19,728 nt of DNA, from NCBI GenBank assembly GCA_964394585.1, contig CAYMYI010000078.1, positions 1 to 19,728 on the forward strand, given 5' to 3'. The notes below the pieces were generated by a model, which was not told the origin of the DNA, ran no database searches, and saw nothing but the letters and a program-made list of their open reading frames with translations. The DNA is from CAYUJH01 sp964394585 (GTDB lineage: Bacteria > Bacteroidota > Bacteroidia > Cytophagales > Flammeovirgaceae). Position numbers and translations under genes: made by a program. Positions 6,611-14,000 of the stretch are shown here, in pieces (the stretch's first letter is position 1; every line of letters starts with the position of its first letter).

Positions 6611-8548
6611 CTATTCGTTCTTCTTGTCTTTATCTACTTCCTCAAACTCCACGTCGGTAACATCGTCGTCAGCTTTGGCATCGCTTGCACCGGCTGCATC
6701 GCCCGTAGAACCTTCTGCACTAGAGCCATCAGCAGCGCCAGCAGCTTGGTACATTTCCTGAGAAGCTGCCTGCCATGCAGTATTCAACTTTTCCATGGCA
6801 GCATCGATACCGGCAATATCTTGAGCTTGGTGAGCTGTTTTAAGCTCTCCTAGCGCACCTTCAATAGCCGATTTATTGCCTTCTGATAGTTTATCACCAT
6901 ATTCTGAAAGTTGTTTTTCCGTTTGGAAAATCAGGGAATCAGCGGCATTTACTTTTTCTACTTTCTCTTTCTCCTCTTTATCTTTTGCTTCGTTGGCTTT
7001 TGCTTCATTTTTCATTCGCTCGATTTCTTCTTGGCTCAAACCAGAAGAAGCTTCGATTCGGATTTTTTGCTCTTTATTAGTGCCTTTATCAATGGCTGTT
7101 ACATTTAATATGCCGTTTGCATCAATATCAAAAATCACTTCGATTTGCGGAACGCCGCGTGGTGCCGGCGGAATACCATCTAAATGGAAACGGCCAATGG
7201 TTTTATTATCTTTCGCCATGGGGCGTTCGCCTTGTAACACATGGATTTCCACAGAAGGCTGATTGTCAGCAGCGGTAGAGAATACCTGCGATTTTTTTGT
7301 GGGGATAGTAGTGTTAGACTCTATGAGCTTGGTAAATACACCTCCCATCGTTTCGATACCTAAAGAAAGCGGGGTAACATCTAAAAGCAATACGTCTTTC
7401 ACTTCTCCGGTAAGTACACCACCTTGGATAGCCGCACCGATAGCCACAACCTCATCAGGGTTTACTCCTTTTGAAGGCTTCTTGCCAAAGAATTTTTCTA
7501 CTTCTTCTTGAATTTTAGGAATACGCGTAGAACCACCTACTAAAATCACTTCATCAATATCGGCAGAGGTTAGTCCTGCATCTTTCAGAGCGGCACGGCA
7601 AGGTTCTAGAGTACGCTGCACCAAATCGTGGCTTAGTTGCTCGAACTTAGAACGGCTCAACGATTTTACTAAGTGCTGTGGCACGCCATCAATCGGCATG
7701 ATGTAGGGTAAGTTGATTTCTGTACTTGAAGACGAGGACAACTCAATTTTTGCCTTTTCTGCAGCTTCCTTTAAACGCTGCATTGCCATAGGGTCTTTTC
7801 GAAGGTCAATCGTTGGGTGGTCTTTCTTGAATTCTTCTGCTAACCAATTGATAATCACTTGGTCAAAGTCATCACCGCCTAGGTGAATATCGCCATTGGT
7901 AGATTTTACCTCAAAAACGCCATCGCCTAATTCGAGAACAGAGATATCGAACGTACCTCCTCCCAAGTCGAATACGGCAATCTTTTTATCTTCTGTTTTC
8001 TTATCGAGGCCGTAGGCAAGCGCTGCAGCAGTAGGCTCGTTGATAATGCGGCTAATCTTCAGGCCGGCAATTTCCCCTGCTTCTTTAGTAGCTTGTCGCT
8101 CGGCATCGTTAAAATATGCTGGTACGGTTACTACGGCTTCAGTTACTTTAGTACCTAAATAATCTTCAGCGGTTTGCTTCATTTTTTGAAGTACCATTGC
8201 CGAAATTTCTTGAGGAGTATATTGGCGATCGCCAATTTTTACACGAACTGTATCATTCGTTCCTTTTTCAATGCTGTATGAAATGGTTTCCGCTTCAGAA
8301 GAAATCTCAGAGAATTTTTTCCCCATAAAGCGCTTAATAGACATGATTGTGTTGGTAGGGTTGGTAATTGCTTGGCGTTTGGCAGGATCTCCAACCTTAC
8401 GCTCCCCATTTCCATTTTCTAAGAAAGCAACGATAGAAGGAGTAGTGCGTCTTCCTTCGCTATTCGGAATCACTACCGGCTCGTTACCTTCCATAACCGA
8501 TACACACGAGTTTGTGGTACCTAAGTCAATACCGATGATTTTTCCCAT
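6611..8548 (-). CDS. dnaK: Molecular chaperone DnaK (Hsp70)
   Basis: This ATP-driven cytoplasmic chaperone works with DnaJ and GrpE, neither of which is in the window. All Hsp70 signatures are present in order: phosphate-1 loop GIDLGTTNSCVSV (about residue 5 on), phosphate-2 loop VFDLGGGTFDISVLEL (about 193-208), adenosine motif VILVGGSTRIPKIQ (about 340), and the interdomain linker VLLLDVTPLSLG. The substrate-binding domain and helical lid end in an acidic disordered tail (DDDVTDVEFEEVDKDKKNE). At 645 residues it has normal bacterial length with no break. It lies downstream of a glycosyltransferase on the same strand, 180 nt apart. It does not belong to an hrcA-grpE-dnaK-dnaJ operon. No CIRCE operator is seen; the unusual leader is annotated separately. 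Confidence 0.99.
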   Translation of the reverse strand: MGKIIGIDLGTTNSCVSVMEGNEPVVIPNSEGRRTTPSIVAFLENGNGERKVGDPAKRQAITNPTNTIMSIKRFMGKKFSEISSEAETISYSIEKGTNDTVRVKIGDRQYTPQEISAMVLQKMKQTAEDYLGTKVTEAVVTVPAYFNDAERQATKEAGEIAGLKISRIINEPTAAALAYGLDKKTEDKKIAVFDLGGGTFDISVLELGDGVFEVKSTNGDIHLGGDDFDQVIINWLAEEFKKDHPTIDLRKDPMAMQRLKEAAEKAKIELSSSSSTEINLPYIMPIDGVPQHLVKSLSRSKFEQLSHDLVQRTLEPCRAALKDAGLTSADIDEVILVGGSTRIPKIQEEVEKFFGKKPSKGVNPDEVVAIGAAIQGGVLTGEVKDVLLLDVTPLSLGIETMGGVFTKLIESNTTIPTKKSQVFSTAADNQPSVEIHVLQGERPMAKDNKTIGRFHLDGIPPAPRGVPQIEVIFDIDANGILNVTAIDKGTNKEQKIRIEASSGLSQEEIERMKNEAKANEAKDKEEKEKVEKVNAADSLIFQTEKQLSEYGDKLSEGNKSAIEGALGELKTAHQAQDIAGIDAAMEKLNTAWQAASQEMYQAAGAADGSSAEGSTGDAAGASDAKADDDVTDVEFEEVDKDKKNE

Positions 8549-8595
8549 GATATTCTGTGTTTATGTTATAATATTAAAATTCAGATTTACTTCTT

Positions 8596-8695
8596 TCCCT
8601 TTTCAAGGGATATGCCACGCCTTCTAATATGCCATATTGGCATGGTAAATAAAGGCAACTATGCCAAACACAAAATTTACGGGAACGCACCCAAA
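8596..8695 (-). promoter_or_regulatory. dnaK leader with repeated TGGCATA elements and a weak promoter candidate
   Basis: On the minus strand TGGCATA occurs three times (plus-strand positions 8660-8666, 8628-8634 and 8611-8617). One opposite-sense copy, ATGCCAA, lies at 8637-8643. The opposite copy can pair with the upstream repeat (7 bp, TTGGCAT 8661-8667) or with the adjacent downstream repeat (ATGCCA/TGGCAT around a 3-nt loop), but not with both. A further perfect 6-bp hairpin (TCCCTT/AAGGGA, loop of 3) lies at 8596-8610. A weak -7 candidate TAAATTTTG (minus strand, 8671-8679), with TTTG at 8692-8695, would start transcription just ahead of the repeats. The spacing is short, so the promoter is tentative. 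The repeats themselves are directly visible. Confidence 0.45.
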
Positions 8696-8728
8696 GAATT
8701 ATGCGCTTGTTTGTCGGTTAGTTTCTCT

Positions 8729-9607
8729 TCACGATGCCCTGCCTCGCCAAAACATGTAGAGCTTTTCTTTCCAGCGCAGGTGGGGGGCATACCATGCTGA
8801 GCGCAGTAGAGCGGTAGCCATGAGGAATCGGTTGCCGGTTTGAAAGTAACTTTGCGCCAAGCTGAACCAAGCATCGTGTAGTACTTTACGGCGTATACGT
8901 TGGCTAATCCAGGATCGATCGCGTTGAAGAATGGCACGTTTTACTGCAATGTTTTTTTTGTAAGAAGTGGTGTTGCTCCTATCCACGGTACGGTTGTCAT
9001 GATTTACCACCACTAAAGTGGCTCTGGGTACATGTATCACAGGATGGTGTTGTGCCAAGCGAGTCCATACATCGGTATCTTCGCTAATGGTGTAAGCAGG
9101 ATTAAATGGATACTGAGAGAGAATCTTATGCGGAGAACACGTTCGGTATGCGCCTAAATGAAGTTGCAACACCCGCTCGACATCATTACTAAATGAAATG
9201 CTAGGGTTAGGAAATTGCCTACGTTGCTCATTGGTTTCTAATAAAATATCAATAAAAAAAAGAGCATCGTTTTTTTTTGCATTGGCAATGGCTTCTCGAA
9301 AGGTTGCTAAATGATGCGGTAAATAGTAATCGTCGCTATCGAGAAAGCATATATATTTTCCGCGCGCAACGGCTACTCCATGGTTTCGAGCGGCGCTTCT
9401 TTCAGCATTTTCTTGATATATATATCGGATGCGCGCATCGGTGTACGAAGTAACCACGGATTTTGTGTTGTCGGTAGAGCCATCGTCTATTATAAGCAAC
9501 TCCCAATGGGACTCGGTTTGCTCCAACACGCTTTCAATCGCTTTTGAAATCAGATGCGCACGGTTATGGGTAGGGATGATAACGCTAAAGAACGGATCGA
9601 TAGGCAT
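8729..9607 (-). CDS. Glycosyltransferase family 2
   Basis: This 292-residue GT-A fold enzyme transfers a sugar from a nucleotide-sugar donor. The N-terminal nucleotide-binding region reads FSVIIPTHNRAHLISKAIES, followed by LLIIDDGSTDNT. The metal-binding DxD segment is FLDSDDYYLP at about residues 90-99. An acidic catalytic segment SEDTDVWTRLAQ follows at about 188. The C-terminal 80 residues are basic and rich in Trp and Arg without a clear membrane segment. The acceptor and sugar cannot be read from the sequence. It probably makes a cell-surface glycan and may belong functionally with the export operon, but it is transcribed in the opposite direction and shares its strand with dnaK. No terminator was seen between it and dnaK, so read-through is possible. 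Confidence 0.93.
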   Translation of the reverse strand: MPIDPFFSVIIPTHNRAHLISKAIESVLEQTESHWELLIIDDGSTDNTKSVVTSYTDARIRYIYQENAERSAARNHGVAVARGKYICFLDSDDYYLPHHLATFREAIANAKKNDALFFIDILLETNEQRRQFPNPSISFSNDVERVLQLHLGAYRTCSPHKILSQYPFNPAYTISEDTDVWTRLAQHHPVIHVPRATLVVVNHDNRTVDRSNTTSYKKNIAVKRAILQRDRSWISQRIRRKVLHDAWFSLAQSYFQTGNRFLMATALLRSAWYAPHLRWKEKLYMFWRGRAS

Positions 9608-9653
9608 AAATGCTTCGTGTGATTTACCGAGTGGAAAAGTCTTATCTTTAAAA

Positions 9654-9683
9654 CAAAAATATACGCGTATTATACAAAACTAA
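9654..9683 (-). promoter_or_regulatory. Candidate promoter of the glycosyltransferase gene
   Basis: TATTTTTG on the minus strand (9654-9661) matches the Bacteroidota -7 box TAnnTTTG exactly. TTAG (9680-9683) lies 18 nt upstream as a partial -33 box, and a TTTG at 9675-9678 is closer than usual. The element sits about 47 nt before the glycosyltransferase ATG, in a 92-nt divergent gap that must also hold the promoter of the plus-strand gene at 9700. A TATCTTTA at 9643-9650 is a weak plus-strand candidate. Confidence 0.35.
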
Positions 9684-9699
9684 CTCTACCCGCTTTGGT

Positions 9700-11451
9700 A
9701 TGTCTTTTCTCTCGGATCAAAAAACATTTAGGCAGCAAATTGCTCTGTGTGTACTGGCAATAGGGGTTTTGCTACACTATGCCCATTTAAGCATGGCGCA
9801 ACGCAACAAAAGTGCAGAAGAAGTCCGGCAACCCAAAGTAGGAATTTTTTATAAGTTTTACCGCAAGGTGTTCCCTACGGAAGAACAAAAAGCCATTCGC
9901 GAAGCGCTGAAAAAGGGCATTAAACCGCGGCTCAACCAAGAAGGGGTGGCGTTGCTTGAAACACCCGCTGCTTTAAAAACCGTAATCGGGGAGTTTCATT
10001 TAGATTGCAGAGGGAGTGCAGCGGTTTCTTACTCGTGCGATTGTTCCCAAATTGAAAGCCCTGAAAAGGCCTATATAGAACTGAAAGGAGCTTACGAACT
10101 GCTCTTGCAACATCCGCTTAGTAAAAAAGATATTATGCTGATGTTAGAAATTGGCGACTTCCTTGCCAACGAAACCGGCGAAGATAAATACAAAGGGCGT
10201 CGGGGCTATAAAGTATGGCTATTCGAGCAATGCCAGCGTTTAGAAACCTGCTTTGGCGATGAAATCAGTAAAACACAAGGGGAAATCGACTTGCTGCAAG
10301 CGAAAAGAGATTCGGTAGTGGTGCAAATCGAAGAATTAATTTCTAAGTTGAAAGATTTAGAAACGCAAATTGATCGGCTAGACGAAAAAATTAAAACGCT
10401 CGGGAAAGAAAAACAGGTAGCTGAAATGCAACTAACTGCAAGTTTGCAAAACTACCAAAAAGTGATTCGGCAGTTAGAAAACCTTGTGCCCTCGAACGAT
10501 CCGGTGTGGAGTAGCGAACCCATTGCCGGCACAAACGACGGTATTCGCCTCGTTCGGAGCAACACCGAAACCGACCCCACGTTTTCACCGAATCTTACTT
10601 CCTATCGGTTGGGCGACCATTGCAGTGGAGAAATCCAACGAGCTGCCGAGGCTATTACCGAAGCAGTGCTTAACCAACAATATGCTGCCCTGCGTAACCC
10701 AGATGCCGCCAACGACATCCGCATTACCCTAAAAATTCGAGGAAAGGCCGATGGTACCCCTCTACGCAACTGCCTCATCTATTATGGCGAACCTATCCAA
10801 GAAACGTACTATCGCGTGTTGTATGGTTATGTTGAAAAAAAAGAAGCAATACGGGTAGAACTCGCCAATGGTGAGTGCAAAATAGACAACGAGATGTTAG
10901 CCTTTTTGCGGGCTTACTGTGCCTATCAGCAAATTTTAGATGTGCTTGAGGCGAAAAAACTGTCTCAGTTCTTTGTAGAAGAAGGGCGAAACCGAGGAGT
11001 GGTAGAATTTCAAACTGAAGTTTTTGAGGAAAAAGGAAAAGAATTTCGAGGCGTTGATATCCAAATAGGGATTAACGGTCTTTACCAACACAAACAACGC
11101 GAGAAACAAGCATTAGAGCAACGGCGAGAGCGGCTGCGTGCTGAGCAAACCGCCAGTACTGAAAAAATGCAAAAACTGGAGCGCGAAAAAGCTATCATTG
11201 ATGCTAAAATTGAGAAGCTAGAACAACTCCGACGTTACTACGAGGAAAAACTCCTTAGCCCTGAAGTAATCCAACGTGATATTGACAAAATCATCGAAAA
11301 CATTGAAATGTATGAAACACTTACCCCGGCAACGAAAAAACTTGTGAAAGAAGGAACTGTGAGCATTGGGCAGGTGTACAAATACATTAACCTCCCTGAA
11401 GAAGATAAAAAAGCTATTCGAAAAGGGGAAAAAACCTTGGCAGATTTTTAA
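9700..11451 (+). CDS. Exported coiled-coil protein with OmpA-like domain; function unknown
   Basis: This 583-residue protein is the first gene of the caspase cassette. A hydrophobic N-terminus (IALCVLAIGVLLHYAHLSMAQ) looks like a signal peptide cut after SMA, or an anchor. A conserved-looking helical region follows with several Cys (DCRG, CDCSQ, QCQRLETC). A coiled coil spans about residues 187-262. A region at about 318-460 resembles a divergent OmpA/MotB-like domain: the strand ITLKIRGKADGTPL, then an insertion of about 40 residues, then the helix NEMLAFLRAYCAYQQILDVL and the strand YHREGVDI-like stretch FRGVDIQIGI. A second coiled coil covers about 465-535. The last 45 residues (TPATKKLVKEGTVSIGQVY and LPEEDKKAI) look like a small helix-turn-helix of ParB type, odd in an exported protein. 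The stop is 3 nt before the next ATG. I do not know a characterised homologue. A peptidoglycan-linked scaffold is one inference. Confidence 0.7.
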   Translation: MSFLSDQKTFRQQIALCVLAIGVLLHYAHLSMAQRNKSAEEVRQPKVGIFYKFYRKVFPTEEQKAIREALKKGIKPRLNQEGVALLETPAALKTVIGEFHLDCRGSAAVSYSCDCSQIESPEKAYIELKGAYELLLQHPLSKKDIMLMLEIGDFLANETGEDKYKGRRGYKVWLFEQCQRLETCFGDEISKTQGEIDLLQAKRDSVVVQIEELISKLKDLETQIDRLDEKIKTLGKEKQVAEMQLTASLQNYQKVIRQLENLVPSNDPVWSSEPIAGTNDGIRLVRSNTETDPTFSPNLTSYRLGDHCSGEIQRAAEAITEAVLNQQYAALRNPDAANDIRITLKIRGKADGTPLRNCLIYYGEPIQETYYRVLYGYVEKKEAIRVELANGECKIDNEMLAFLRAYCAYQQILDVLEAKKLSQFFVEEGRNRGVVEFQTEVFEEKGKEFRGVDIQIGINGLYQHKQREKQALEQRRERLRAEQTASTEKMQKLEREKAIIDAKIEKLEQLRRYYEEKLLSPEVIQRDIDKIIENIEMYETLTPATKKLVKEGTVSIGQVYKYINLPEEDKKAIRKGEKTLADF

Positions 11452-11454
11452 ACG

Positions 11455-13137
11455 ATGCGCACTCAGCTTTTCCATACCATACTTTTAGGAGGGCTTATGG
11501 CTTGCCTGCCTACCATACCTCTGGCAGCCCAGCACTCTTCCGTTGCCTTTGCGCTAACGTTTGAAGAACCAGACTCTTTGCTTATAAACTCGGGGATGCT
11601 GCAGCTTGGGAAGTTTCGTACACAAAATGGAATCCGCAAAAATGGAATAGCTCTGCTACAAAATGGCGCTATTGAGGTGTCTTCGGTAGCACCACGCTCG
11701 GCAAACGTTCAATATTTGTTTTGGTTTCAATTAAATGATGACGTGCGGACGTACCAAACGCTCTTTCATGTAAACGATAGCCTCGGAACATTTTCCATTT
11801 TTATAGAAAAAGGAGCAGTAGGCATTGAATTTTCAACAGAAAATAATGAACTAAAGACCGCCTATGCATTGCTCCCAAACACAAGCCAGAAAATATGGCA
11901 AGCCTTGAGTTGGCGAGTAGAACGTTGTATGTTTACATTAGCAATTGGTTGCCAAGAAATCCTTACCATTCCGTTCCCTACTCTTCTTTTTGCACGAAAT
12001 ACCGACAAAACCGTTTTGATAGGGAATAACAGGGAAAACCAACCTTTTTTAGGGAATATCGATGAAGTTATGGGGTTTCATCACCCATTAAGCACCGCTG
12101 AATTTCGGTCGTATTGCAGCCAACAATTTCTGCTTTCGTACTTACCGATATCTTCTACCCAAACCCCCGATGAGTTAGCAAGTGCTCCCCAACCCGCCGA
12201 CAGCTCACAAGAAGAAAATACTGAATTTGCAAAACCATATCAGCCGGTTCGCATAACCGATTGGGAAGTGTTGAATAGCACAGAGCAGGGAACACATACG
12301 TTGCCCTTCAATGCCGCCCACTTTACCCTTGCGATTGAGTTTTTTCGAACTAAAGATGCCCGACAACCCCTATTTACCTTATCGAGTTTAGGACTTCAAT
12401 ACCTGTTTGTTGCTACGGAAGAATCTTTCAGAATTGAACGAACCGATTTACAAGGCAAGGTAGATTCTGTGTTGTTTTATACGAATCTTTCTGTTTTACA
12501 CTCTCAAACGCTTATACTGGAAATGAAAGGGTGTACGCTATCTCTTTATCAGGGGTGTGAATTGGTGGGGAGTCGCATAAATGCAATTTTCAACCTGTTA
12601 GCCCAACCCCTTGAGGTTACCTTTACGGCATCTGAAACAGGGTATGTGCAGAAGTTGCAGCATTACCCCGCACATTTTAATGCGGAGGAACGCGCCACGC
12701 GCTTTTGTGCCGATACTACCAATGCGCAAGGAGCTGCCACAAAGCACACAGCATTGCGCGCATTGTTCAACAGTCGGAAAAGCTACTTACAACCAGAACC
12801 GGTAGTAGTACCTTCGCCCGAAGTGTTGTTGTCGTTTTGGGATTTTGACCGTATAGATGGTGATACCGTTTCAGCTTTATGGAACGATGAAGTGATTTTA
12901 GCCTACCATGGGCTCACTCGGCAAAAGGTAACGCACCTTGTAGCCTTAGACACTACTCGGCAAAACGTGCTGAAGATATTGGCGCATTCCAACGGGACTG
13001 AAGGCAACAATACGGTAAAAGTGAGTATCCTCTCAGGAGGAGGTTATTACCAAGAAGTCGATATTTCTACAGAAACTCTTTTAAATGGTGGGTTCATCTT
13101 AGAGTACCGACCTCCACTCAAAAAAGAAAACAAGTAA
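11455..13137 (+). CDS. Exported LamG-like (concanavalin-like) protein; function unknown
   Basis: This 560-residue protein has a Sec signal peptide ending LAAQ. Two LamG-like jelly-roll units can be seen. Unit 1 (about residues 30-225) ends with VLIGNNRENQPFLGNIDEVM and HHPLSTAEF, the typical IDEV-x-LS-x-AE ending of Laminin_G_3 domains. Unit 2 (about 275-425) is more divergent and ends with HYPAHFNAEE. Each unit carries a Cys-x7-Cys hairpin at the same place: CMFTLAIGC (158-166) and CTLSLYQGC (360-368), suggesting a disulfide in each. The C-terminal 100 residues (from about 456, with DFDRIDGDTVSALWNDEVIL) resemble a β-sandwich that I recall as recurring at the ends of Bacteroidota surface proteins; this is memory, not a search. 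LamG folds usually bind glycans or proteins. It sits 3 nt after the coiled-coil gene and 28 nt before the caspase gene, so it is one operon and probably a partner. Confidence 0.75.
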   Translation: MRTQLFHTILLGGLMACLPTIPLAAQHSSVAFALTFEEPDSLLINSGMLQLGKFRTQNGIRKNGIALLQNGAIEVSSVAPRSANVQYLFWFQLNDDVRTYQTLFHVNDSLGTFSIFIEKGAVGIEFSTENNELKTAYALLPNTSQKIWQALSWRVERCMFTLAIGCQEILTIPFPTLLFARNTDKTVLIGNNRENQPFLGNIDEVMGFHHPLSTAEFRSYCSQQFLLSYLPISSTQTPDELASAPQPADSSQEENTEFAKPYQPVRITDWEVLNSTEQGTHTLPFNAAHFTLAIEFFRTKDARQPLFTLSSLGLQYLFVATEESFRIERTDLQGKVDSVLFYTNLSVLHSQTLILEMKGCTLSLYQGCELVGSRINAIFNLLAQPLEVTFTASETGYVQKLQHYPAHFNAEERATRFCADTTNAQGAATKHTALRALFNSRKSYLQPEPVVVPSPEVLLSFWDFDRIDGDTVSALWNDEVILAYHGLTRQKVTHLVALDTTRQNVLKILAHSNGTEGNNTVKVSILSGGGYYQEVDISTETLLNGGFILEYRPPLKKENK

Positions 13138-13165
13138 TCATTTCAAAAAAACTATATACATTTCT

Positions 13166-13975
13166 ATGAAACTACTCTGCACTTTACTGTGTCTATTGTG
13201 GAGCTTTGCCGTCTCGGGGCAAACATTGCACGCTATTGTATTTGCCGATACAAAGGCAGAACGCATTGGCGAGGGTTGCCAAGCCAATTACGACCACATC
13301 CGCCAACTGCTACAAGAAATTGCACAAAATGCTGACCTAACGCTACAACCGTATTATTTTTCAGGGGAAGATTGCACTACGCAGAACCTGGAGCAAACGC
13401 TGGAAAACTTAACGGTAACGGCAGAAGATGCTGTCATCTTTTACTACTCAGGGCATGGGGAAGCCGCTTCAAAATCTGTATGGCCCAATTTGCTTTTTTC
13501 GCAAAACGAAGGAGGTATTCTGTTCAATTTGCAAAATATTGCTGAACAAATTGCTTCAAAACGTCCTAAAATGCAGCTTGTAATTGGCGAATGCTGCAAC
13601 CAAGCGAGCGATGCGCTTGCGTTCGCCCCTGGCATTGGGCGAGGAGAACTTAAACCCAAACAACGCTACAAAGAACTTTTCGGCACCGAAGCCAATGTAA
13701 TTGTATGTGCTAGTGCCAAAGGGTTGCCAGCGTATATCAATAACGAAAAAGGAGGAGTGTTCTATCATGTGTTCACACAAGCGCTCAACGAAGAGTTAGC
13801 TAAAAACGAAACAGCTGGTTGGCAAAACCTGCTTTTTCGAGTAGAGGTTGAAATGTCCGGGTTGGACATTAAGGTGAATGGAAAAATCCAGACTCCTTCT
13901 CCTACGCCTTATTACGAGGGCTATCACATAATCAATCAGAAAAAACAGGCATTAAAAGTGGTCGGAAGGCGGTAA
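13166..13975 (+). CDS. Exported caspase-like cysteine peptidase (family C14)
   Basis: This 269-residue protein starts with a Sec signal peptide (MKLLCTLLCLLWSFAVSG, then Q) and consists of one caspase-like p20 fold. The first strand LHAIVFADT and the helix with YDHIRQLLQEI are as in metacaspases. The catalytic His is His97 in FYYSGHGEA. The nucleophile is most likely Cys144 in VIGECCNQ, the place of DxCHS in metacaspases, directly preceded by Cys143. After it come VIVCASAKG and GGVFYHVFTQAL, as in active family members. There is no other domain, so the protein is a minimal orthocaspase-like enzyme sent out of the cytoplasm. Substrate is unknown, and the usual bacterial contexts (fused sensors, STAND ATPases, gasdermins) are absent. 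It follows the LamG-like gene by 28 nt and precedes the TrpF-like gene by 25 nt. Activity is inferred from the intact dyad. Confidence 0.88.
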   Translation: MKLLCTLLCLLWSFAVSGQTLHAIVFADTKAERIGEGCQANYDHIRQLLQEIAQNADLTLQPYYFSGEDCTTQNLEQTLENLTVTAEDAVIFYYSGHGEAASKSVWPNLLFSQNEGGILFNLQNIAEQIASKRPKMQLVIGECCNQASDALAFAPGIGRGELKPKQRYKELFGTEANVIVCASAKGLPAYINNEKGGVFYHVFTQALNEELAKNETAGWQNLLFRVEVEMSGLDIKVNGKIQTPSPTPYYEGYHIINQKKQALKVVGRR

Positions 13976-14000
13976 CTTGCAGACAAAAACCAAACTGACT

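Noticed and set aside
6876..7511. Plus-strand open frames inside dnaK
   Set aside because: Antisense shadows of a perfectly conserved chaperone gene with no protein-like features.
8549..8728. CIRCE operator or σ32-type promoter for dnaK
   Set aside because: The TTAGCACTC-N9-GAGTGCTAA palindrome is absent. A CCTTGAAA is present on the minus strand, but no matching -10 is seen and Bacteroidota generally lack σ32.
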